A DNA stretch of 6,793 bases from NCBI GenBank assembly GCA_027365375.1, contig DAHXNM010000367.1:1-6793 (forward strand), given 5' to 3'. A program made the position numbers and the translations under genes. This DNA is from Ferrimicrobium sp. Lineage in GTDB: Bacteria; Actinomycetota; Acidimicrobiia; Acidimicrobiales; Acidimicrobiaceae. Within the stretch, counting starts at the first letter, position 1. Every line of letters starts with the position of its first letter. Below, piece by piece: positions 1 through 5,142 of this stretch. The notes beneath the pieces are model-generated. The model worked only from the letters and a program-made list of their open reading frames with translations. It ran no database searches and had not been told where the DNA came from.

Positions 1-1
1 G

Positions 2-130
2 GTGTATGATCACGACCGCAAGATCCAAGTACTCGGCCAAGGTAGCGTTGGGGCCTTCCAAGATGGAGAACCAGCTGAACTCTCGATCGTCAGTGCCTTA
101 TTAGACAGACGCACGCTAGAGGTAGGCTAA
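2..130 (+). CDS. C-terminal end of an unrecognised protein (5' partial)
   Basis: An open frame runs from the window edge to a TAA at 128-130, giving the last 42 residues of a protein whose start lies outside the window. The visible end includes QVLGQGSVGAF and ends LLDRRTLEVG. Codons are often G-starting and varied in composition, as in real coding DNA, and there is no low-complexity sequence. I do not recognise the family and no motif stands out, so no function is offered. A minus-strand frame ending in TAG at 127-129 is also open for about 40 codons opposite the 3' end and beyond, so chance openness cannot be excluded. Confidence 0.35.
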   Translation: MYDHDRKIQVLGQGSVGAFQDGEPAELSIVSALLDRRTLEVG

Positions 131-741
131 CTCCTCGAACACCGCTCGACCAAGTAGGTGTTGTGCCCATGGGGAGTCGGCTGGTTCTCTACATGGTGCA
201 GTGCGCGAGCAGCTTCTTCCCATGTCCTGACAACACTCAGGGTCAACGAGCTACGCGGTCACAAAAGCCAAGAAACCAGATAGGTCCGTCGCTCCCACCA
301 CCATGACATCGGCGAGACATCCGCAAAGCGTCATAGACTCCAACACTCGTAAACCAGATTCTGACCCAAGAACTGACAGATCTATAGACAGCAGATCCAG
401 GACTCGCTCTCGGTCTTTGTGTCACCTCAGAACCCAAATAACAGATGCGGCGAAGATCAATTCGCTCCGCAGTGCACGCCTAACGCACCTAAGAAGCAGG
501 CAGTGCAAAGGCGGGACTTCGGGTTTTAGTCGGGAATTTGGGCAGTAGTGACCACCTGCCGGGGTGAGTTTGGGAGGGCTGCGCGAGGCGTCCCAATCAT
601 GACCCAAACTGAACTCAATGGGGTTGCGATTGTCTCGGTGTTGAACAAATAGGAACGCAAACCCTGTCTGCGAGGCCGGGAACTTTCACAGTAGCGTGGA
701 GGTTGTCGAGCTGAGCGAAGCAGCCCAGCAACTGCCGATGG
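131..741. other. Stretch with no convincing gene
   Basis: About 600 bases with only short, compositionally poor open frames on both strands. Three scraps are worth recording. A minus frame from about 255 down to the TAG at 127-129 reads like a protein end (it contains RTWEEAARALHHVENQP). A plus frame at about 601-651 starts MTQTELNGV. A plus frame from about 656 ends in GESK and a TGA at 753-755, directly before the IS hairpin. None can be tied to a family. The tract is most simply decayed mobile DNA. I saw no tRNA, CRISPR or other clear element in it. Confidence 0.5.
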
Positions 742-759
742 GTGAGTCTAAGTGACATC

Positions 760-779
760 CCCCGCCCTTACGGACGGGG
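760..779 (-). repeat. Right-end hairpin of the TnpB element
   Basis: Two 8-base arms (760-767 and 772-779) pair with one C/A mismatch around a TTAC loop, giving a strong GC hairpin 13 bases beyond the tnpB stop. In TnpB elements this region forms the 3' scaffold of the guide (omega/reRNA) and the strand-transfer end. There is no T-run on either side, so it does not look like an intrinsic terminator. A diverged copy lies at 1261-1292. Confidence 0.6.
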
Positions 780-995
780 CTTCCCGAGCTGCTTACGCAA
801 CTTTAGGCATGGTGGTGCGCTTCACTGGGTCTGGGTACTGTGTCTTGGTGGACTCAGCGTGCGATGTCCCTCCACGTCCGGTGACCGCAAGCCCTGCGGC
901 AATGATGTTCTTGGCCGCATTCCGTCTACGTTATCCGTATAGCCACACGATAGACAGCAAAAGAGAGCTTGCTGTTGAATTGCAGACGAGCCCTC

Positions 996-1029
996 CTTGA
1001 GCTAGGTCTGCTTGAGCTAGGTCTGCTTG
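996..1029. repeat. 15-base tandem duplication inside the tnpB relic
   Basis: The 15-base unit CTTGAGCTAGGTCTG occurs at 996-1010 and again, identically, at 1011-1025, followed by the first four bases of a third copy. Fifteen bases is five codons, so the duplication keeps the tnpB frame. Each copy carries the same amber codon on the minus strand (1002-1004 and 1017-1019). Confidence 0.9.
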
Positions 1030-1148
1030 CGAGCCTCGGCTAGTTCATGGGCTTGGGTGTTGTAGGTGATCTTTTGTAATCGCTCCCGTCTCCACGAGTT
1101 ACGTTGATCGAGCGCTAGGTTCCATGCATAGCGAGCGCCGGAGCAGTG

Positions 1149-1183
1149 ACCCACAAGAACAGGAACTACCTGTTCTTGTGGGT
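1149..1183. repeat. Perfect 15-base inverted repeat with 5-base loop
   Basis: Bases 1149-1163 and 1169-1183 are exact reverse complements around the spacer AACTA. The repeat lies inside the 5' coding part of the tnpB relic, over residues reading PQEQVVPVLVGH. It has no T-run and is embedded in former coding sequence, so it is unlikely to be a terminator. A replication-slippage or template-switch event that perfected a weaker palindrome is one explanation. Confidence 0.85.
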
Positions 1184-1260
1184 ATAGGTGCTCGCGAATG
1201 CTCATGCTTTTATTATGGATCGAGGGCCTGACAGTCTTAATTTCGAAATCTAATCGAGGT

Positions 1261-1292
1261 CGCCCTTACGGATGGGGCTTGCGCTCCTGCTT
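1261..1292 (-). repeat. Diverged second copy of the IS right-end hairpin
   Basis: Bases 1261-1292 match 763-794 at about 26 of 32 positions in the same orientation, including CGCCCTTACGGA and GGGGCTT. The stem is degraded on its outer side. It lies 56 bases upstream of the tnpB start and 41 bases beyond the HEPN stop. It is probably the right end of another related element that has otherwise been lost, leaving the tnpB relic between two direct repeats. Confidence 0.5.
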
Positions 1293-1332
1293 GATCAATC
1301 AGGACGACGGGAGATGTTCTCGCGCCATACGG

Positions 1333-1662
1333 TTAGCGCCGCGCCACAGCCAAACGTGGGACATCGCGCACCAACGTCTCCCATGCGATCTTGTATTCGA
1401 TGCGATGATAGATATGGGCCACGAGAATGCGGTTAGATCGGATTTCGTCCCATGGTACCTCCGGTATCACACGGCGCACTTCTTCGGGAACCTTGTTGGC
1501 AGCATCGCCGATCCGATTAATGACCGCCTCACCCGCAAGACGCAAGAGGCGGTCGCCATTCCATGCGTCGATCCCCCGGTCAACGATCTCAGCAGCATCG
1601 GCAGCATCTAACAGGTCGTCGATGGTCTTCTCAATGGACCGTTGGTCATCGGAGCGGGTCAC
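1333..1662 (-). CDS. hepT: HEPN-domain ribonuclease toxin (HepT family)
   Basis: A 109-residue, mostly helical protein with the HEPN signature R-x4-H-x-Y at R78, H83 and Y85. In characterised HepT proteins this motif forms the RNase site, and the Tyr is the residue AMPylated by the partner. The length is at the short end for the DUF86/HepT family (about 110-140 residues), but the motif is complete and the tail after it (about 24 residues) is normal. The GTG start at 1660-1662 overlaps the stop of the MNT gene by GTGA, so the two are translationally coupled. Predicted role: toxin of a type VII (MntA-HepT) toxin-antitoxin pair that cleaves cellular RNA when unmodified. Function is inferred from motif and pairing. 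The stop is 41 bases from the degenerate IS hairpin. Confidence 0.85.
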   Translation of the reverse strand: MTRSDDQRSIEKTIDDLLDAADAAEIVDRGIDAWNGDRLLRLAGEAVINRIGDAANKVPEEVRRVIPEVPWDEIRSNRILVAHIYHRIEYKIAWETLVRDVPRLAVARR

Positions 1663-1979
1663 AGCAAAAGCGCATCGTGGAGAATGTCACCATCGTGCTC
1701 GGTCAAGCCGCCGGTACTCACGACATCGACGGATTTACCCAGGAGCGCCTCCAGGTCCCGCCAGAGGCCAACATAATCAACAAGAGTCCGACCACCGTCG
1801 AAGTCCACAAGAAAGTCGATATCGCTTTCTGTCCCTGCAGTACCCCTGGCTACCGACCCGAATACACGAAGATTCGAAGCGCCATGTCCGGCTGCAATAC
1901 GCATGATATCGTCCCTGTGAACACGCAATTCCTCCAGAGTGGTGGGTCGTTTGCTATCAGCGCTGGTTTGGTTGGTCAC
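1659..1979 (-). CDS. mntA: MNT-domain nucleotidyltransferase antitoxin (MntA family)
   Basis: A 106-residue minimal nucleotidyltransferase. The Pol-beta-type motif is complete: G41-S42 in VFGSVARG, then D53-x-D55 in SDIDFLVDF, with a likely third acidic residue at D85 (SVDVVS). MntA antitoxins neutralise HepT by transferring AMP to the Tyr of its R-x4-H-x-Y motif, and the downstream gene has exactly that motif. The start is taken as the GTG at 1977-1979. The family's conserved part begins near residue 14 (TLEELRVHRDD), so the first dozen residues are an extension and the start is not certain. No Shine-Dalgarno precedes the GTG, but a TACTAT box 9 bases upstream would fit a leaderless mRNA. 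Antitoxin-first order is common in this family. Confidence 0.85.
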   Translation of the reverse strand: MTNQTSADSKRPTTLEELRVHRDDIMRIAAGHGASNLRVFGSVARGTAGTESDIDFLVDFDGGRTLVDYVGLWRDLEALLGKSVDVVSTGGLTEHDGDILHDALLL

Positions 1980-1988
1980 TATAGTCTC

Positions 1989-1994
1989 ATAGTA
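1989..1994 (-). promoter_or_regulatory. Possible -10 box for mntA-hepT
   Basis: The minus strand reads TACTAT here, ending 9 bases before the GTG start. With no ribosome binding site visible, a leaderless transcript starting at or near the GTG would be consistent, as is common in Actinobacteria. No good -35 hexamer was found 16-19 bases upstream, so this is only suggestive. Confidence 0.25.
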
Positions 1995-2145
1995 CCCGCT
2001 AGTGGCAAGCAGAATCCCTCAAGTCGAGATTCGTGAGACCCAACCAGCGCCTTTTACAACCTCTTAAGTGACTCTTCGGACTTCTGTCGGGAATATAGCC
2101 AGCCGCAGCCACACGCCTGGGTGATTTTGCGAAGGCCACAGATGG

Positions 2146-2523
2146 GTGTGTAGGGATGCGAGCTGCTCTGCCACGTCGTGGAGTGATGTGGGTACTAGGA
2201 TTGCAGCTCCAAGACTCAAACTCACTGATAAGGCAACTAGATTCGCAACACGAGCGGTTGGTCGCGACGGACGATCGGTGACTAGAGAGCTCGATTGTGA
2301 TTGGTACATGATCAATGATTCCGTCCGTGTGTACCAGGCTCCTCTTGTTGAGGATCCCAACCGTTTTGGCTCTGTCGACTCACTCGGACTCGCGGAGACT
2401 CTGTTCGCTTCGTTTAGGGGATCTTCGGAAATAAGCGGTATTCCAGCACCAAGATCGACCGGGGATCGGCAAGCCGTTGAGCACTATGAGGTGATTGGCC
2501 AGATTGCAGCCCTCATTCGGTGA
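2146..2523 (+). CDS. Hypothetical protein, unrecognised (may be a fragment)
   Basis: A 125-codon frame from a GTG to a TGA at 2521-2523. The second half looks like real protein: mixed, often G-starting codons and residues such as AETLFASFRG and RQAVEHYEVIGQIAALI. The first half is less convincing, and no Shine-Dalgarno lies before the GTG. An in-frame ATG at residue 55-56 is an alternative start. No signal peptide, membrane segment or known motif was seen. It lies between the toxin-antitoxin pair and the ISL3 scrap, so it could be a cargo gene or a broken one. The opposite strand has a competing 98-codon frame (2064-2360). Confidence 0.3.
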   Translation: MCRDASCSATSWSDVGTRIAAPRLKLTDKATRFATRAVGRDGRSVTRELDCDWYMINDSVRVYQAPLVEDPNRFGSVDSLGLAETLFASFRGSSEISGIPAPRSTGDRQAVEHYEVIGQIAALIR

Positions 2524-2600
2524 GGTCTAAGCTGCACAACACGTGAACGGACGAGAAAAGCCAAGGGGGGGTTCTCGCTTGTGCGGTTGGCTGGATCCCG

Positions 2601-2771
2601 TTACGAACCAAGTGCGCTAGAGATCTGCGTTGTCACCGGGGTAACCGTAGCTAGCAGTGACCAGTCTGGCTTACCAGCCGCCAAGAGCGCTCCGATGCAT
2701 GAGTTTGCAAAGTTCGTCATTCCAAAGGCGATGCGTTTGATCCGCTGAATGAGGTTGTCCATTGCAACTAC
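2601..2771 (-). pseudogene. ISL3-type transposase, C-terminal fragment
   Basis: On the minus strand an open frame from 2771 to a TAA at 2601-2603 reads DNLIQRIKRIAFGM, then TNFANS, then AAGKPDWSLLATVTP. This matches the closing segment of ISL3-family DDE transposases, which typically read NNLIKRIKR.GFG..NF..YRIR.LLYAG.P.W as I recall the family. Only about 56 codons remain of a normal 400 or more, and none of the DDE catalytic region is present. An in-frame stop lies at 2772-2774. DNA just beyond it (about 2775-2797) may be the shifted remains of the preceding GPTEA-like segment. No paired terminal inverted repeats were found. It lies 85 bases past the end of the chemotaxis operon. Confidence 0.65.
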
Positions 2772-2843
2772 TCAGCGAGTGGGCCAACACATCCTGTCAT
2801 CTGCTTGCCGATCCCGTTGTATCGAGCCATCGCAGTTCACTCA

Positions 2844-2861
2844 GTTGAGCATCCGCTCAAC
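2844..2861 (-). repeat. Small perfect hairpin at the end of the chemotaxis operon
   Basis: Seven-base arms (2844-2850 and 2855-2861) are perfectly complementary around ATCC and overlap the stop codon of the last operon gene. No U-run follows on the minus strand, so it does not fit an intrinsic terminator. It may act only as an RNA 3'-end stabiliser, or be chance. Confidence 0.35.
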
Positions 2862-3387
2862 CTGCATAATCCACGGAAGCCTTAGGCAAAAGCCGTATCG
2901 ACAGGGTGCCGATCGTGCTTCGGTCTCGCCAAGAGACGGCGACATCAATCCCTTGCAACCCAGGGGCTCGCAACAACTCCCGCGCCTCCTCGGGCAACTC
3001 GTCCACCAGAACCAGCTTCGTCAGTCGTGCTCTAGGTGCATTTGGTCGCTGTTCGTTAAAGAGGAGTCCAAATATATTCAGAATCTCATGTACGTTTGCA
3101 ACCATCGTTTCGGTGAGTTCGCCGCTAGTCTTTGACTCCTCGATCACTCCCAGGGGAATCAGCGACAGCCGAGCACCACAGTAAAGTGCGAAGCCGAAAT
3201 CCACTTGGATTAAAGATCGAAGGACGTCATTTTGATCACAATAGAGGCCGGCAAAATAGAACTCAGGAAGTGGGCTTCCCTTGCGGTAGCGGTCCGCCGA
3301 CAGCGGAACATCCATCAAATTCGAGAGTACAGACTCGAGCTCATCCAAGCTCGGCAGAAGAAGGCGCGACGATGCTTCAGTGATCAT
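2857..3387 (-). CDS. Diverged CheX/CheC-like protein (putative chemotaxis phosphatase relative)
   Basis: A 176-residue soluble protein with no signal peptide or membrane segment. Its ATG overlaps the cheX stop by ATGA, so it is co-translated with cheX. I do not recognise it by name, but its middle is laid out like CheX: a beta-rich stretch (about residues 60-82, VDFGFALYCGARLSLIPLGV) followed by a helix LTETMVANVHEILNIFG at about 91-107. That helix carries E101-x2-N104, the Glu/Asn pair that CheC/CheX phosphatases use on CheY-P. The usual D/S four positions before the Glu is Ala here. CheC and CheX share a fold with internal pseudo-repeats, so a second member is plausible. It could be an active phosphatase, a regulatory partner of CheX or a docking protein. 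The operon position argues for a chemotaxis role; the biochemical role is inference. Confidence 0.6.
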   Translation of the reverse strand: MITEASSRLLLPSLDELESVLSNLMDVPLSADRYRKGSPLPEFYFAGLYCDQNDVLRSLIQVDFGFALYCGARLSLIPLGVIEESKTSGELTETMVANVHEILNIFGLLFNEQRPNAPRARLTKLVLVDELPEEARELLRAPGLQGIDVAVSWRDRSTIGTLSIRLLPKASVDYAG

Positions 3388-3854
3388 CTCTCGTCGCCGC
3401 CGTCGCTGATTGAGACGAGGTGCAGCTCGCCGAGCGCAGTCGACAGCCGGAAGACCTCGCTCGTCGTCCCAGTTGGCACTCTAAGACGCCCGAAGAGAAA
3501 CATCGGCAAGCCAGAGCGCAGACTGGGATCAGTCTCGATAATCATCCTCTTGGCTACTCCGCCAATGACGTTTACCACTTCAGCGATTGCATCGGTGATC
3601 TCCACATCGGTCAAGTTGTCGCGCTTGCCGATCATGTTCGCAGTGAGAAGTTCCAAGGTCACAAACTCCGCCACCAGCCCCAACTGCAAAGAGAGTCGAT
3701 CGCCGACCAGGCCGACCCATGCGCCGGGTAGGTTAGCTGGGATACCCTCACTATGAAGCTCCGGTGCGCTGACCAGCGAAGGCAAGATTCCTCCTTCGAG
3801 CGAGTGAATGCCATCTAACAAGGCATTAGACCACTGCGTCATCTGCATCATCAC
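3384..3854 (-). CDS. cheX: CheX-family CheY-P phosphatase
   Basis: A 156-residue protein of the CheC/CheX/FliY phosphatase family. The signature D/S-x3-E-x2-N is present as D88, E92 and N95 in DAIAEVVNVIGG, and a Pro lies 22 residues after the Asn (P117). In the family the Glu and Asn reach into the CheY active site and position water for hydrolysis of the aspartyl phosphate. One such motif and the length match CheX rather than CheC, which usually has two. The start is the GTG at 3852-3854, overlapping the cheY stop (GTGA); the ATG two bases on, at 3849-3851, is equally possible. Being translationally coupled to its expected substrate CheY supports the call. It should shorten the life of CheY-P, serving where CheZ is absent. 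Confidence 0.85.
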   Translation of the reverse strand: MMMQMTQWSNALLDGIHSLEGGILPSLVSAPELHSEGIPANLPGAWVGLVGDRLSLQLGLVAEFVTLELLTANMIGKRDNLTDVEITDAIAEVVNVIGGVAKRMIIETDPSLRSGLPMFLFGRLRVPTGTTSEVFRLSTALGELHLVSISDGGDER

Positions 3855-4216
3855 CGCACCCCCACCGCATCGAGGGCATCGCGGAAATTATCCGGGGTAA
3901 AAGGTTTTGAGATCAGGAACGATGCCCCTGACTCGCGCGCAAGTCGAACCATGTCAGGAGTTCCTTCGGATGTAACAAAGCCAAACGGGACCTGCTCACC
4001 TTGAGAGCGGAGTTCGCGCAAAAATTCGAGCCCATTCATCTCCGGCATATTCCAGTCCGAGAGCACTAGATCTACCACCGACTCGCTCAAACGCTGCAGT
4101 GCCTCTACCCCATCCTGGGCCTCAATGAACTCGGCGCTATCAAAACCAGCTTGACGCAACTGGCGCATCACGATGAGTCGCATTGCACGCGAATCGTCGA
4201 CCACCAAGATCCTCAT
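3851..4216 (-). CDS. cheY: CheY-type single-domain response regulator
   Basis: A 121-residue stand-alone receiver domain with no output domain. All receiver residues are present: D7-D8 acid pair, phosphoacceptor D54 in SDWNMP, T82 as switch Thr, and K104 in SKPF. The DWNMP motif and F106 at the position of the aromatic switch residue are typical of chemotaxis CheY. Phosphorylated by CheA (not in the window), it would bind the flagellar switch. The start is the ATG at 4214-4216, preceded by GGAGG with a 7-base spacer. A longer frame reaching 4243 exists, but its extra nine residues lie across the ribosome binding site. The stop overlaps cheX. Confidence 0.95.
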   Translation of the reverse strand: MRILVVDDSRAMRLIVMRQLRQAGFDSAEFIEAQDGVEALQRLSESVVDLVLSDWNMPEMNGLEFLRELRSQGEQVPFGFVTSEGTPDMVRLARESGASFLISKPFTPDNFRDALDAVGVR

Positions 4217-4223
4217 TCCATAA

Positions 4224-4228
4224 CCTCC
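4224..4228 (-). promoter_or_regulatory. Shine-Dalgarno of cheY (decides the start)
   Basis: Minus-strand GGAGG, 7 bases before the ATG at 4214-4216. It rules out the upstream in-frame start at 4243. Confidence 0.8.
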
Positions 4229-4273
4229 ACAGTCGGCCCCCATCCGGCCATATCGGCAGCTAATTTAGGAGGC

Positions 4274-5086
4274 TTAAGGTTCTTGCCTAGTTTCACGGAG
4301 TCGGCGCAAACTCATCCGCGACTTGGGACGTGGGACTACAAGTTGACCTGAAGTAGCAGATTCGTCTGTCTCGTGAGCCTGAACCATCAGCCGGTTCAAC
4401 CGCTCGACGATGCGCATTCGATGACTCCTCGAGAGAAGCGATGCTGCCTGACTATCACCAAGCTCCATAGATAGAATCAGCAACCGATGCTCGTTGACAT
4501 GGTGATCCTGTTCAGCCACAGTGGGCGGCATCATCAGCCGAGCACGATGGAGCTGATCGACAAGCAACGCATAGACGCCACCGCTCAAAGGATAGTGAGC
4601 CGCCTCTCCGAGCAGCACGCGATGAAATCGGTCATCGAGCAGGATGAACTCATCGGGATTCGCATGTTCAACCCCAGCGACCATCTGCTCATTGAGCTCT
4701 CTTAACATAGAGAACACCACTGCATTCGGAGCTTTGGCGAGACGAGTAGCAGCAGCTGCCTCCAGACTCGCGATCATCTCAGAGACCTCGGGCAGTTCTC
4801 CAAAATCGATCAGGCGGACGCGGTACCCCTTGCGTGGAACCGACTCAAGCCACCCCTCCACCTCAAGGCGCGCCAACGCTTCGCGAACCGGTGTTCTAGA
4901 GGCACCAACCAGGTCAGCGATATCTCGATCCAGCAGAAAGCTGCCCGGCTCGATCGCGAGTGACACGATCGCCGAGCGAATGCTCACATATGCGCTGTGA
5001 GATAACGGCACGGTATTTGACTTGACCACGGCTGCTAACTGATACCTCCCACAAACAGTATGACCAAGTTTGGCTGAAATTACCAA
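4274..5086 (-). CDS. GntR-family transcriptional regulator, FadR/FCD type
   Basis: A 270-residue regulator. Residues about 30-92 form the winged helix-turn-helix, with the recognition-helix region SRTPVREALARLEVEGW and the wing PRKGYRVR. Residues about 98-232 form the helical FCD ligand domain. Its metal-binding set appears complete: D151 and H155 (LLDDRFH), H200 (NEHR) and H222 (SRSHR). FCD regulators usually sense carboxylic acids or sugar acids through such a site. A basic tail (RPKSRMSLRRLRETR) follows. The TTG start at 5084-5086 is chosen because AGGAG lies 6 bases upstream; the GTG at 5027-5029 would give a more usual N-terminus but has no well-placed ribosome site. It lies 56 bases after cheR and 57 before cheY, so it is embedded in the operon. 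Its targets and ligand cannot be read from the sequence. Confidence 0.9.
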   Translation of the reverse strand: MVISAKLGHTVCGRYQLAAVVKSNTVPLSHSAYVSIRSAIVSLAIEPGSFLLDRDIADLVGASRTPVREALARLEVEGWLESVPRKGYRVRLIDFGELPEVSEMIASLEAAAATRLAKAPNAVVFSMLRELNEQMVAGVEHANPDEFILLDDRFHRVLLGEAAHYPLSGGVYALLVDQLHRARLMMPPTVAEQDHHVNEHRLLILSMELGDSQAASLLSRSHRMRIVERLNRLMVQAHETDESATSGQLVVPRPKSRMSLRRLRETRQEP

Positions 5087-5092
5087 TATGAG

Positions 5093-5097
5093 CTCCT
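5093..5097 (-). promoter_or_regulatory. Shine-Dalgarno of the GntR gene
   Basis: Minus-strand AGGAG, 6 bases before the TTG at 5084-5086. It supports the TTG as start over the later GTG. Confidence 0.6.
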
Positions 5098-5142
5098 AGA
5101 AGCCCAGATGGAATTACTTTACGCCAAGACAGCTCTTCGCGA

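Larger units (their letters stand above)
752..1205 (-). mobile_element. Decayed IS200/IS605-type (TnpB-only) insertion sequence remnant
   Basis: Read on the minus strand, a broken tnpB (stop at 793) is followed within 40 bases by a GC-rich hairpin and then TCAC (complement of 752-755). This is the usual arrangement at the right end of IS200/IS605 and TnpB-only elements. No tnpA (Y1 transposase) is present, and no left end could be assigned upstream of 1205. The unit cannot make a working nuclease and is a relic. The family call rests on the two recognisable ends of TnpB; the exact boundaries are inferred. Confidence 0.7.
793..1205 (-). pseudogene. tnpB: tnpB (OrfB, IS605-type) pseudogene with internal deletion
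   Basis: The ATG at 1203-1205 opens a 62-residue frame with the N-terminal OrfB/TnpB helix-turn-helix signature (YP..., then ARYAWNLALDQR). In-frame TAG codons follow at 1017-1019 and 1002-1004. Between and after them the frame still reads like TnpB (LKEGSSAIQQQAL), and the TAG sits where TnpB proteins usually have a Trp (TWLKEG). Near 955-968 the sequence jumps directly to the C-terminal zinc-ribbon half (CLSCGYTDN). A frameshift then leads into the tail NAAKNIIAAGLAVTGRGG, ending at a TAA at 793-795. Full TnpB proteins are about 350-420 residues; only about 130 codons remain, so most of the protein, including the catalytic RuvC motifs, is missing. A 7-base inverted repeat (954-960 and 969-975) flanks the deletion junction. 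Nonsense, frameshift and deletion together leave no doubt that it is dead. Confidence 0.8.

Noticed and set aside
243..607. Three 61-81 codon frames on both strands
   Set aside because: Arg/Ser-rich, no ribosome sites, no recognisable motif, and they overlap each other.
656..755. Plus-strand frame ending GESK with its stop against the IS hairpin, as if a second TnpB end
   Set aside because: The layout is suggestive, but no TnpB zinc-ribbon or NAA motif is visible upstream and in-frame stops follow quickly. Not called.
760..779. GC hairpin as an intrinsic terminator
   Set aside because: No T-run on either side; position and sequence fit an IS right end better.
1198..1611. 137-codon plus-strand frame
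   Set aside because: It lies opposite the well-supported HEPN gene and runs through the IS hairpin, so it is a shadow.
1427..2036. Two long plus-strand frames of 157-159 codons
   Set aside because: They are opposite the MNT and HEPN genes, whose motifs are intact; composition is Ser/Arg rich as is usual for shadows.
2064..2360. Minus-strand 98-codon frame with a hydrophobic segment
   Set aside because: It has no ribosome site near its TTG or its in-frame ATG, no family resemblance, and a better competing frame on the other strand. Kept only as an observation.
2552..2576. Imperfect hairpin with a run of seven G as a terminator for the 2146-2523 frame
   Set aside because: The stem is only five or six pairs with mismatches inside, and no T-run follows.
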